A stretch of 64,000 nucleotides of DNA from Protopterus annectens (lineage: Eukaryota > Chordata > Ceratodontiformes > Protopteridae), in assembly GCF_019279795.1 (NCBI RefSeq), contig NC_056748.1, positions 700,529,520 to 700,593,519 on the forward strand, read 5' to 3'. The notes beneath the pieces were generated by a model. The model was not told the DNA's origin. It saw nothing but the letters and a program-made list of their open reading frames with translations, and did not search any database. Position numbers and translations under genes: made by a program. Shown piece by piece: positions 1 to 9,459 of this stretch. How positions within the stretch are numbered: the stretch's first letter is position 1; every line of letters begins with the position of its first letter.

Positions 1-466
1 GATAAGAAAGTATGTGTAGTCTTAACCAGCTTATCTACAGGAACTTTTCAATAATCTATGACAGACGTATTATGGATATTGCAGGCTTTTGTTTTATAAA
101 TCCTAATCTATTTCCACAGTATAGTGCTACAACATGTGGTGGTGCAAATCTGGCTCTTCAGCACAGCAGGAAATAGAATCAATTCCATGTGGGACTTTCA
201 TGACATTGGGAGCTACAGGCTGTGCACATTTTGTTATCAAGAGGGTCTGTGATACATCAACAGGTATGGATTCTACTACCTGACCTGCCAGGTGGTTTGC
301 AATGTATAGGATACTATATATAATGTATCCTTGCACCACTCAGGCATGGCATATAGTTGCTATATTTAGCATGTGCCCCACCTATACCAATGTTTCCTGC
401 AAGCAGATGTCCACAGGCTCATTAGGTTGATAAGTGCACACATGAATGTGTGCATGCATGCGCTTG

Positions 467-526
<60 letters not shown>

Positions 527-2094
527 ATAGACAAGTCCTCATACATAGATACAATGTAGGCATAGTGCAAGCCACATATACTATGTTATGCCTTGTATAT
601 TATAGATGATGGAAGATATATCTTACACTCCTGGCTGATAACCCAGAGACATAATTTTCGGAACATGCAGGAATGGCCTATAGCAGACCATGAAGAAACC
701 TGAAATGCAGCAGAGCATGTATTTGTGCTACTGAAGGGATGTTTCCATTGTTTAGACCAGTAACATAATTAGCTCAAATGATGCTTTGGGCATCTCCCCA
801 GACCGCAACCCACAGTCTTCCAAGACTTTAGGACCAGAAAATGTCTTTTGTACTTTGCTAACTGAACCATCATGCTTGTTACAACCAAATAAAGCACCTT
901 TCTACTGTTACCTTTACCACAAGCATGTATGCAGCATCATCATTCATTTATGAAGCCCTAATATCCATCCATCTTCATACATGAAGGCTGATACTGCAGT
1001 TCCACCTCATTGGCACCTACTGATCAAACCTGCTACCAGCTTGCACTGAGGTCAGTTGACCCGTTTACCCCACCCTAGTTATGTCTTTGTTCCACAAACC
1101 TCTGCAAGGGCACTGCAATAGCATGCATTTGTATGCAGTAAGAACTTTGCTATGTTTGCATGCTTCACAACAATCATTACACAAACAAGTAGAGCAGTAG
1201 GTGGATATCATGGTAGCTCCTTCCATACCATTTACAGCTACAGCAGAAGGAAAGGGTAAAGATTCATGGAAATAACATGTAACAGCAGTACCACAATCAA
1301 GATATATGTGGGCACAATATACTGTGCACTGCCAGAGTCAAATCTTGGTCCACAACTATGGGCCATGACATAGACAGCACAGAGTAAAATGAAGCATGAG
1401 TTATCACAGCTGGGCTGTGTGGGGCAGTATATGGACTGACCACTCTATGGCCACACAGGTTAGGCAGTGGACAGGGCATAGTCATGATCCTTTCTGCAGG
1501 TGGAACAGGGAACAATGAAAGGTGAATGCAAAAATATATTATGGTGTATGCTCATGGGAGCTGAAGGACCAGGAATGTATAGCCTGCTGAAGTATCCTAA
1601 GTGTTAAGTCAGAGAAGTGCTGTTTCCCTTGATATGGTCAAAACTCTCAACTGTGGATGGCAGGCTGTGTGCCCAAAGATGACAGCGATGCTCACTCAGC
1701 AATGGTCTGTATAGTCTGACAGGACATTTGTGGCTGACTTCCTTGCATGCCATCCCTCTCATGACCATGAACTATAAGGCCTGTGAAGTCAGGCTGGATG
1801 ATAGTTGCAATGTGTCCCATGGGGGGCACATTTATGGAGGCCACATTTGCCACCAGTAACCTCAGCAGCATTGTATGATCATGTCCCTATACTCATTGTC
1901 ACTGTGCAGATGGTATGCCTTATCCTTCAGGACATGGAGTGCACATACCATCTCCAGAATGCTGTGCATAGAAACCATTTGTATTACGTCACTGCCCTGC
2001 ACATCTGCTAGTTAAAGGCATGTGTCATAGCCATATCAGAAATACTCTGAGAGTTATGGCGACTCTATACCACCCTGGTCTATTCCCTGAGGTA
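1..2094. other. Unassigned sequence
   Basis: I recognise no gene or element here apart from the CA array at 468-525. Open frames are short, lack known motifs and are broken on both strands. Old unrecognised repeats are possible. Confidence 0.5.
468..525. repeat. (CA)n microsatellite
   Basis: About 28 uninterrupted CA units. Threonine-histidine or cysteine-valine frames across it are artefacts of the repeat. Confidence 0.98.
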
Positions 2095-3142
2095 GGTATG
2101 TTCCACTCCCTAGAAGCTCTCAGCACCATAGAGAATACTGACATCTTTGCAGTTACTGAGACATGGGTTAAAGTCCAAGAAAGCACACCAGAGGTGCAAG
2201 GCTAAAATGCATTTCACTCATTTAGATCAGCTTCTACACAGACAGGGACTAAAAGTGGTGGTGCCTTGATTTACATCAAAAATCAATATACCGTAGGCTG
2301 TTCAAACAGGACAATGCACTTGAGCTTCTCTACATTCAAATCACCATAGGCAAAATCCCATACCACTTCCTTGCAAGCTATAGTTACCCTCTATGACCCA
2401 GGAAACCCATAACATGTATTTAAACTTAATGAAAGCATTCACTATCCAACCAAATCCCATATTCATTGGTGACTTTAATTACCCCACTATTAACTGGAAA
2501 TCATATACAACACCTAGTGTGCAGGCATAGAGATTTCTGGATTTTGTAAACAAAAATTTCCTTGAACAGATTATCAATACACTGGCCAGGGGTACAAAGT
2601 TACTGGATCTGTTCCTCACTAATATTAGAGAGTGCTGCACACCCCCTAGTGTAATGTCTTCTCTGTTAAGGTCAGACCACAAAATAGTCTCCTTTGAAGT
2701 AAAAATAAAACCTGTAACCCCATCTAACCCTGGAATATTAAGGAACTACTCTAAGGCTAACCATCTACTAATAAGTGATAATCTGGCAAAATTTAAATCC
2801 CCATAAACCCTGAGACCACTGCTACCTATGCAGAAGTGTTCACAGAAACCCTATACAAGCATGTTAATAGCTACATAGCGGGAGCTGTACCAACCAGGAA
2901 GAAGTACAGATCTAACTAAAAAAACAAGCCACACTGGTGAAATCACAGAAATCACAACATCAGTAGGCTGTATAACAGAAAGAAGAAAATCATGACAAAA
3001 ATTATGACATGGAGCACCCAGCATGATAAAAGCACTCTCATCAAACTAAGCAAACAAGTCAGAGGAGAAATGAAGTCTACCAAAGCCAAATTTGAGATAG
3101 AGTTGGCATCCTAGGTCAAGGACAACCATAAGGCATTACAGT
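2095..3142 (+). pseudogene. CR1-like LINE ORF2 fragment (endonuclease)
   Basis: This is a decayed apurinic-type endonuclease domain of a CR1-like LINE. Visible blocks in order are a TETW block near 2155, a GDFNYPTINW block near 2470 and an RSDHK block near 2670, which are the metal-binding and catalytic motifs of the exonuclease-endonuclease-phosphatase fold. They match the endonucleases of the longer CR1 copies at 30.2, 40.2 and 53.1 kb. The frame is broken by stops and indels. Similarity ends near 3142, at the equivalent of the linker before reverse transcriptase, where palindromic DNA begins, so no RT or 3' tail is present. It is more diverged than the other copies and is probably an old insertion. 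Confidence 0.85.
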
Positions 3143-3300
3143 AAAGTGTCACTTAACCGGCAGCCTTTGAGATTGGTAGATGCCGGTTAAGTGTATGTTC
3201 CGGTTGCTTGAGATATGCTTTGCAATTTTTGATTGCCTCATATGCTGGTATACAAGCTGATCAAAAATTGCAAAGCAGAGCCTCTTCTGTTCAGTTTGGT
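3143..3300. mobile_element. Palindromic MITE-like segment
   Basis: Two inverted repeats lie side by side. The first pairs CACTTAACCGGCA near 3151 with TGCCGGTTAAGTG near 3182. The second pairs TTTGCAATTTTTGAT near 3219 with ATCAAAAATTGCAAA near 3258. It abuts the broken end of the CR1 fragment. The TACAGTA-like left end recalls Tc1/mariner or pogo-type elements, but no matching right end was found, so the family is uncertain. Confidence 0.55.
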
Positions 3301-3405
3301 TGCTTCAATCCTCTTTGATTTGTGAGGAAAAGACCAGAAATATGAGGCAAAAATCTGGATGTTCTACTAAAATGTGGACAGTTGAGAGGTATGCAATATG
3401 GTAAT
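3301..3405 (-). mobile_element. Fragment of the CATACCTCTCAAC inverted-repeat MITE
   Basis: The segment ends in GTTGAGAGGTATG, the inverse of the CATACCTCTCAAC terminus seen in full copies at 14147 and 38948. Only one end is present. Confidence 0.6.
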
Positions 3406-3506
3406 CTACAGATGATAATCTTACCACTCCCACTCCACTAATAAAATATTACTTAAATAAAGACCTAAATGCTCTCTCACTATGGCTCTCACACAGCCTC
3501 ATATTG

Positions 3507-3507
<1 letters not shown>

Positions 3508-3572
<65 letters not shown>
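3508..3572. repeat. (CA)n microsatellite
   Basis: About 32 uninterrupted CA units, followed by an AAATAAATAAA stretch. Confidence 0.98.
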
Positions 3573-3574
<2 letters not shown>

Positions 3575-3639
3575 TAAATAAAGTGTGATCTATATCAGCA
3601 GACAAAAACTCTCAGCAGACAAAAACTCTCCACAGTCTC

Positions 3640-3898
3640 ACAAAACCAAACAACAAGGCATAATGTATTTAAGACCTCACAGCAAGAGGTTCTCTGGTTC
3701 GATTCTTGGCTGGGGTGCTTTCTGTGCAGAGTCTGCATGTCCTTGATGTGTTTATGTGGGTTTCCTCTGGGTGCTCCGGTTTCCTTCCACGTTACAAAGA
3801 CATGCATCTGGAGTGTTTCTCTCCAGGCATCTGCTGAAAATTGGCTTGTTCCAAGTTAGACTTTCCCAATAAACAAATGTTAAATAAAATAACTTCAA
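3640..3898 (+). mobile_element. V-SINE-like tRNA-derived SINE with L2-type tail
   Basis: The head is tRNA-like: GGTTCGATTCTTGG near 3697 is a good polymerase III B box, preceded by CACAGCAAGAGG as in a tRNA anticodon-T arm region. The body contains GTGGGTTTCCTCTGGGTGC and CTCCGGTTTCC, the conserved central block of the vertebrate V-SINE superfamily. The 3' end (CTGCTGAAAATTGGCTTG, then CCCAATAAACAAATG, then AAATAAAAT) matches the 3' end of the L2-like LINE that ends near 28850. The family assignment is from memory; the shared tail is visible in this window. Confidence 0.75.
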
Positions 3899-3920
3899 AT
3901 ATTTTTTTAGAAATCCGTCA

Positions 3921-4000
3921 CACTTCAAATACCTTGGCATCTGGCTGGACAAGTTTCTGAATTTTCAGTTATATGTCACCAATGCTAAATCTAAAGTAAC
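3921..4000 (+). pseudogene. LINE reverse transcriptase scrap interrupted by the retrovirus
   Basis: One open frame reads KYLGIWLDKFLNF, a pattern typical of the segment just after the palm of LINE-type reverse transcriptases. It runs straight into the retroviral integration site at 4000 and may resume after 12794. It is too short to name a clade. Confidence 0.5.
3996..4000 (+). repeat. Retroviral target-site duplication, left copy (GTAAC)
   Basis: GTAAC immediately precedes the 5' LTR and is repeated at 12790-12794 immediately after the 3' LTR. A 5-bp exact duplication is the footprint of retroviral integrase. Confidence 0.9.
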
Positions 4001-4695
4001 TGTTAGAAAAATATGTATTAATGTGTGTATTAGCAATATGCTTAGTGCATTTAGTGCTTGAGAAAGGTTAACACATTTATTCTATTTCATACTGCATAAA
4101 TCTGTACAAACTGCAGTTGCTTTCTGGCCTTGTATTGTCAGCTAAATCTTGCTTGTGCTTTGCAAATTTACTGAGAAGCAGATGATTTCTGCTTGCATTA
4201 GGAAAATAATGAATAGAACAATACTGCTTATATGAAACTCAGACAAGAAGTTCCACTGTGCTATGAGAACATACACAGCTGTAGAAGTAACAGATAATTA
4301 GGACAAAGCCTGCTTGAAAATATGAACTGCAATCAGCATTTGCTTGTATCTGTATTAGAAGAGTACCTTGAAATGTAACACTGTACAATAGAGGCTTGTA
4401 AGCGAAGTACTGGTCATCAAGGCCAGGTTGTTTTTCTGAAAAGTTTCTCACAAATCTAGTCATGTCAGCAGAAAATCTGAAGTAACACCTGCTGTAGTAC
4501 AATGCTTAAAGTTGTGTTTGATTACGTCAGCTTAGAAGGCCATGTCTTGTAAAACAGTATAAGAATGAACATACTTCCTGTTAGTAGTTAGACAAATCCT
4601 TGTATTTGCATGTTTTTGTCTCCTTGCTGCAAGTAAATTAAAGTGCCTTAACTGAACCTTACGTGTATTGGTCTTTGAAGTTTTTTACTTTGGCA
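4001..4695 (+). repeat. 5' LTR of the endogenous retrovirus
   Basis: It starts TGTTAG and ends TTTGGCA, so it has the canonical TG...CA ends. It aligns without gaps to 12095-12789 with 22 mismatches. The leading TG is intact here, while the 3' copy has TA. It is followed by three bases and then the primer-binding site. Confidence 0.95.
4556..4642 (+). promoter_or_regulatory. Candidate LTR core promoter and poly(A) signal
   Basis: AGTATAAGAA at 4556-4565 is TATA-like, and ATTAAA at 4637-4642 is a variant polyadenylation signal about 75 bases downstream, leaving about 50 bases to the LTR end for the cleavage site and U5. Both are identical in the 3' LTR. The start site is inferred, not shown. 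Confidence 0.5.
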
Positions 4696-4698
4696 GAT

Positions 4699-4716
4699 TG
4701 GTCCTTCGGACCGGAA
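4699..4716 (+). promoter_or_regulatory. Primer-binding site, tRNA-Tyr-like
   Basis: TGGTCCTTCG starts three bases after the LTR, then GA, then CCGGAA. TGG pairs with a tRNA CCA end. As I recall it, the vertebrate tRNA-Tyr 3' end would predict the same ten bases, then AG, then CCGGA. The fit is therefore good apart from two swapped bases. Confidence 0.65.
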
Positions 4717-4796
4717 AACTTCACCTCGCCTCGGATCAGACAGGCCAGCTGGACGGGTTTACTCGAACCAGGTGATCAATCACGAAGGCTCAGGCA

Positions 4797-4804
4797 AGGT
4801 GAGT
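4797..4804 (+). promoter_or_regulatory. Candidate splice donor in the retroviral leader
   Basis: AAGGTGAGT around 4797-4805 fits the vertebrate 5' splice consensus well. It lies about 100 bases past the primer site and upstream of gag, where retroviruses place the donor for the env message. No acceptor was assigned. Confidence 0.5.
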
Positions 4805-5015
4805 CCACCTTCTTTTTTCTGTTTTAGATCAGGGACTAGATTTGTACTTGTTCTGTTAGAGACTTTGTTTATAAGTCAGGGACAGAAAGATTACTGTCTT
4901 GTCATAGATCAGGGAAACAGAGCAGGTAAGCAGTCATTCTGAAGAGACTATAAAAACTTCCGTGGTACCACGTTAAAAGTAAGGTGTTACATAATGATTA
5001 AAAGGGTAGAATAAA

Positions 5016-6443
5016 ATGGGTAATAATTGTACAAAAAGGTCCCAAAATCCGCCGTTAACCGAAGATGCAAAATACATGCAGTCACAGCGTGCTGATAATA
5101 TTAAATACTACTCAAAATGGGTTAATAAGTATGAATTTGATGGTAAATTAGAAAAATCCTCACTTGTCAAACTTGTCAGACAGCTTAAAACTGATTCTAA
5201 AGGTTGGGTAAAAAAGCAACGTCAATTAGGAATTCCTCAGGCACACAGGTGGATTGAGGAAGTAAACCAAAGGGAACAAACGAATAATAATTCAAAAGCA
5301 ATGTTTTTAGATAAGGAGGACAATAACCTAGTAATAGCATCATCCCCTCCGCCTCCCTTACCAGAATATGAGGCAAGTGAACAAGTTAGTCCATTCCTGT
5401 GATATCCTGCTGTCACTGTAAGTAGAGACACTACAAAAGCAACACCGTTTATTAGACATCCCGTTGAGACCAAGTCTCGAACATGGGCAGGAAACTCAAA
5501 AGGGGACATTGAGTTATATCAAATGGGTAGAAATTCATGATTTATGAGTGAAGAAGAAATATGCCCACTTATAGAAGTGCCTAATCCTCAGGCAGGGCAA
5601 GAAGGTCAGGACCCAACTATTCTATTGTATAGACCCTGGACTCCGGAAGACATCCAGAAAGCCACTGAGGGAATTCCCCATCCAAAAGTTAATTTTAGAA
5701 AGTTCTTAGAAAATTTGCAAGGAATGAGGCTAAGTTATAATTTAAATGGAGAAGAGGTAGAAAAAGTAGTCAGACAAATTGTGGGACCAGATTGGCACAT
5801 GATTAGTGGCGACTGGAATCCCCGTGATATTGCGCTCGGGCCCCTCCCACATAGTAGCGCAGAATTAGACAACAGAGTGAAAGGTCTTACAGACCGAATC
5901 TCTGAGAAATGGAAGCCTAGGGCAGACTGGACTTGCATTAATCAATGCATCCAACAGGAAGGTGAAGCTATTGACCGGTATTATGCCAGACTATTAGAAT
6001 GTTTTAATAACCATTGTGGAATGCAGGTTCCTGAAGATCAGACACATGATTCCACATATGAGCAGCAGTTAAAGAATGCATTTTTGAAAGGCAGTATTGC
6101 ACCCATCAGCAGCTTTATTACAAAACACATGGTAGATCATCGTACAAGCAGGTTACAGTCATTGCTTGAGTATGCTAGACATGCCGAAAGGCATTTTAAT
6201 AACAAAAAGAAAAAGCCCAAGTATTTTCTGTAGAAGATGGAGCAGAAGTATATGTAATACAGTCCAGGAAAAAGGGCAAGAGAAATGCCCAGGGAAACAA
6301 ATAATCTGATCAACGATCAGAGGACTTTGAAGGGCGAAAGAAAAGGGGGTGAATGTTTTAAATGCGGTAAGAAAGGACATTTGGCAAGGGATTGCAAGAA
6401 AAACAAGAAGGCAACCACGGAAGATAAGGAGGGTGAGGACTGA
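5016..6443 (+). pseudogene. gag: Retroviral gag (matrix, capsid, nucleocapsid), stop-interrupted
   Basis: Gag is the structural polyprotein. The start at 5016 gives an MGNN N-terminus, so glycine 2 could be myristoylated for membrane targeting. The first block (5016-5402, 128 codons) is a basic matrix-like region ending in a proline-rich stretch with PPPPLPEYE, possibly the late domain. The capsid-like block (5544-6233) is in the same frame. The nucleocapsid has one CCHC knuckle, CFKCGKKGHLARDC, at 6354-6395, followed by a lysine-rich tail. All three share one frame, which is cut by TGA at 5400, TGA near 5538 and TAG at 6231 and ends at TGA 6441. The copy cannot make full Gag unless stops are read through. 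Confidence 0.85.
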
Positions 6444-6451
6444 CTATATGA

Positions 6452-6952
6452 TATGATAGTCAGGAATCACTAGAAGGGGATAGCAGAGAAGGGACAAATG
6501 AGTATGTGATAGAGGGAGTAGAGAATGTGACAGAAGAAATAGAGGAAGTGAAAGAAGTCACGAATAGTGAAGAAAATGAAATATTGGATTTGGCTTTATT
6601 GAGCTTAGAGCTCTATTTAGCAGACACGAAACCAGAAGTTACACTCCTGGTAGAAGGGAGAGAAGTCAGATTCTTGTGTGACTCAGGGGCATCACGGACC
6701 CTGGTACATCCCTCCAAACTGCCAGAGAATTCAGAGTCACCTGATTACATATTAGTGAAAGCAGCTAATGGACAGCTGTATTGGGAGCCTCTCTCCCATA
6801 ATATTGTGATAACTGATCCTGTTTCAGGATTGACCCAGAAAAGCAAAATTGTTGTTTCTGCAAAATGCCCAGTAAATCTCTTGGGCAGAGACCTTATGCA
6901 GCTATTTGGTATAGCAGTAGTACCGACTATGCAGGGTATGGAAGCACAGTGA
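6452..6952 (+). pseudogene. pro: Retroviral aspartic protease, stop-terminated
   Basis: This region would encode the aspartic protease that processes Gag and Gag-Pol. FLCDSGASRTLV (near 6668-6703) carries the active-site triad as D-S-G, and LLGRDLM near 6880 is the conserved late motif of retroviral proteases. The frame lies one step back from gag. There is no ATG: the open frame begins after a TGA at 6449, so a simple frameshift at the gag stop would not reach it in this copy. The N-terminal part is acidic. TGA at 6950 separates it from the same-frame domain downstream. Confidence 0.85.
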
Positions 6953-7466
6953 CAAATTGATACCTTTGCAGTGCAATCGGAGGGAAAAACATATTATTGG
7001 TACAGCCAGGACTTGGTTACGACTGGTCCAGGGGCAGTGACCGAAGAGTTGATGAACATAGCTGTCAGCAAGTTCCCCTCCCTTGACATTGATAAACAGC
7101 AGTTGTTGCACTGTACTCTGTATTATTGTAACACACCAGGACCTGATAAGGAATATGAGCAAGAATTGTTTAGAAATTGTGCAAACAGATTGATATTACG
7201 TAATCTGTACTGGGACACAGAAGGGAACAGTGTAGCCAGCTGTTCATTGCCCCAGGAGTTCTTTGCATTCTATAAATCTAATCGATTACCATGTTAGCTT
7301 AACTAAGGACAAGAATGTAAAATGGGTAGACTTAGGAGAAAAAGTCACGAGATGGGAAAAACAGACAGAGTTAGAACTGTCAGAACAGGGAATACAAATG
7401 CAGAAGTTGAATTGGATAACTCAGACCCACCCAGCTGTACACTTGCAGTCTAGAGAGGACAGCTGA
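6953..7466 (+). pseudogene. Extra pol domain between protease and RT, possible 2H phosphoesterase
   Basis: About 170 codons separate protease from the conserved start of reverse transcriptase, far more than a linker needs. Two H-x-T/S-L motifs are visible: LHCTLYY with its histidine at 7109 and YHVSLTK with its histidine at 7290, about 60 residues apart. Paired motifs of this kind define the 2H phosphoesterase fold, whose members open 2',3'-cyclic phosphates or cut 2'-5' oligoadenylate. The region changes frame between the motifs, near 7270-7290, and has a TGA at 7464 before RT. The domain call is inference from two motifs, their order and the region's size; no other 2H feature was verified. 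Confidence 0.4.
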
Positions 7467-8811
7467 TTAGCACTCCTACTGAAGGAGGAAGAAAATGCCT
7501 TACAGAATATACCAAAAAATCTCTGGTCAACAGGAAAATCAGATGTAGGACTTATTCGTACAGCGGGACCAGTTACTATTACACCAAAGTCAGCGTTTAG
7601 ACCACAAAAGAGACAGTATCCCTTAAGAAAAGATGCAGAGGTAGGAATCAAACCTATTATAGCAACTTTACTTAAGGAAGGGGTGCTGGTGGAATCTCCT
7701 GATTCACCATGTAACACACCCTTATTTCCTGTTAAGAAAGCAAATGGAGATTGGCGTATGGTCCAAGATTTACAAGCTGTAAATGATGCAGTAATACCAA
7801 GGGCACCTACGGTGCCAGACCCACACACCCTGTTGAATGATTTAAAACCTCAACAGATATATTTTTCTGTGGTAGATATCAGCAATGCGTTCTTTTCGAT
7901 ACTGATACACCCTGACAGTCAGCATTGGTTTGCGTTCACATTTCAGGGGATATTGTGAAAGTCCAACAATATTCTCACAAGAAATGGCAAGCAACTTGGC
8001 GGGGTTTACCCCACCAAGAGGTAGTCAGATTTTGCTTTATGTTGATGATATCCTGCTGGCGTCCCCCACCCAGCAAGATTGTAAAGAAGACACTATAGCA
8101 CTATTACAATTCTTAGCCACTGAAGGACATAAAGTAAACAAAAATAAACTGCAGCTTTGGAAAAAACAAGTTAAATACCTAGGATATGTGATATCCAAGG
8201 AAGGTAGGACATTAGATGAGGACAGAAAAATAACGATTTTGCAAGCACCAAAACCCACTACCAAGAAGGAAATTATGTCCTTCCTGGGTACGACTAATTT
8301 TTGTCGGAGTTGGATTCCAAACTATGCTTTGGAATCTGCACCATTGACTAATCTGATTTATAAAAAGCCTATGGCAGCACAGGATTTGTTACAATGGACA
8401 CCAGAAGCATAATCTGCTTTCTGCAAACTGAAACAGTTAATAGCGTCCTCATTAGTTTTGGGATTACCAAACTATCATAAACATTTTTTCCAAACTGTAG
8501 ATTGTAAGCAAGGATATATGACATCAGTGTTAACACAGCCGCATGGGGACAAGCAACGCCCTATTGCTTACTATTCATTACAACTGGACCTGGTGGCACG
8601 GTCTTTACCTCACTCTGTACAAGCAGTAGTTGCAGCTGCAATGGCAGTGCAGGCTTCGGCCTCAGTAGTGTTGTTCCACCCTCTCACATTGAGAGTGCCT
8701 CATGCAGTCGCGATTATTTTATTGCAAGAGAAGGTAGCATATCTTTCCCCTGCTAGGCATCTTTCCTGTATGACTATATTGTTGAGCCAACCTCACATGA
8801 CAATTGAATGA
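7467..8811 (+). pseudogene. pol: Retroviral reverse transcriptase and connection, frame-broken
   Basis: Visible RT blocks in order are QYPLRKDA near 7617, NTPLFPVKK near 7713, WRMVQDLQAVND near 7753, FSVVDISNAFFSI near 7864 and LLYVDDILLAS near 8032 with the YVDD catalytic motif at 8038-8049. GYVISKEGRTL and the later FLGTTNFCRSWIP block mark the thumb and connection. This block pattern is that of gamma/epsilon retroviruses. The frame changes near 7930-7956, and TAA at 8410 and TGA at 8809 interrupt the rest. It would copy viral RNA into DNA after priming by the tRNA; this copy is inactive as it stands. Confidence 0.9.
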
Positions 8812-8820
8812 TGTACGACT

Positions 8821-9459
8821 TTGAACCCTTCTACCTTGCTCCCAACCCCTGCAGATGGCACACCACACAGCTGCCTGCAGGTGATTGAGCAAAAGACACT
8901 ACCTAGAAAAGATCTTACGGATGTTCCCTTGGATGATGCCGAGGTGACATATTACGTGGATGGCTCATGCAAAAGGGGTCCTGCAGGACAGAACCTAGTG
9001 GGATATGTAGTAGTTTCTGACACAGACATTATAGAAGTGAAATCTTTACCACACAGTTTATCTGCACAGGCAGCAGAATTGATTGCCTTGACATGGGCAT
9101 GTACCTTAGCAAAGGATAAATGTGTAAACATTTTTACTGACAGCCAGTAGGCTTTTTCTACTGTACATGTTTTTGCGCAACAGTGGAAAAATTGAGGAAT
9201 GATAACATCTACTGGCAAAATGATTAATCATGCACAGTTTATTTTAGATCTTTTAAAATCTATTCAGTTACCTCAGAAAGTAGCTATTTGTAAATGTGTA
9301 GCTCATACCAAGCAACAGGACAGGATTTCAAAAGGTAATGCGAGAGCTGATACAGCTGCAAAGCAGGCAGCTTCAGAAATATTTCTTTTGAATGAAGAAT
9401 TACAACCCTCTGAGATTTTAGACTTAGAAATGTTTGCAGACACTTACTACGAAAGTTGA
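8821..9459 (+). pseudogene. pol: Retroviral RNase H, stop-interrupted
   Basis: YYVDGSCKRG near 8951 holds the first catalytic aspartate, QAAELIALTWA near 9072 the glutamate and NIFTDSQ near 9128 the second aspartate of the RNase H fold. NARADTAAKQA near 9339 supplies the final aspartate block. TAG at 9148 directly follows TDSQ and another stop lies near 9193. The domain degrades RNA in the RNA-DNA hybrid. It overlaps the integrase frame by 26 bases in another frame, so an indel probably lies there. Confidence 0.85.

Noticed and set aside
373-609. Threonine-histidine and cysteine-valine open frames across CA arrays (also at 14534-15002, 37385, 39426, 45362)
   Set aside because: They are translations of dinucleotide repeats with no conserved flanking coding sequence.
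4239-4502. Open frame of 87 codons on the minus strand in the 5' LTR, repeated at 12333-12596
   Set aside because: It appears twice only because it lies in the LTR. No known motif, and nothing suggests antisense coding is used.
5237-5509. Minus-strand frame opposite gag
   Set aside because: A shadow of the gag region; no motif.
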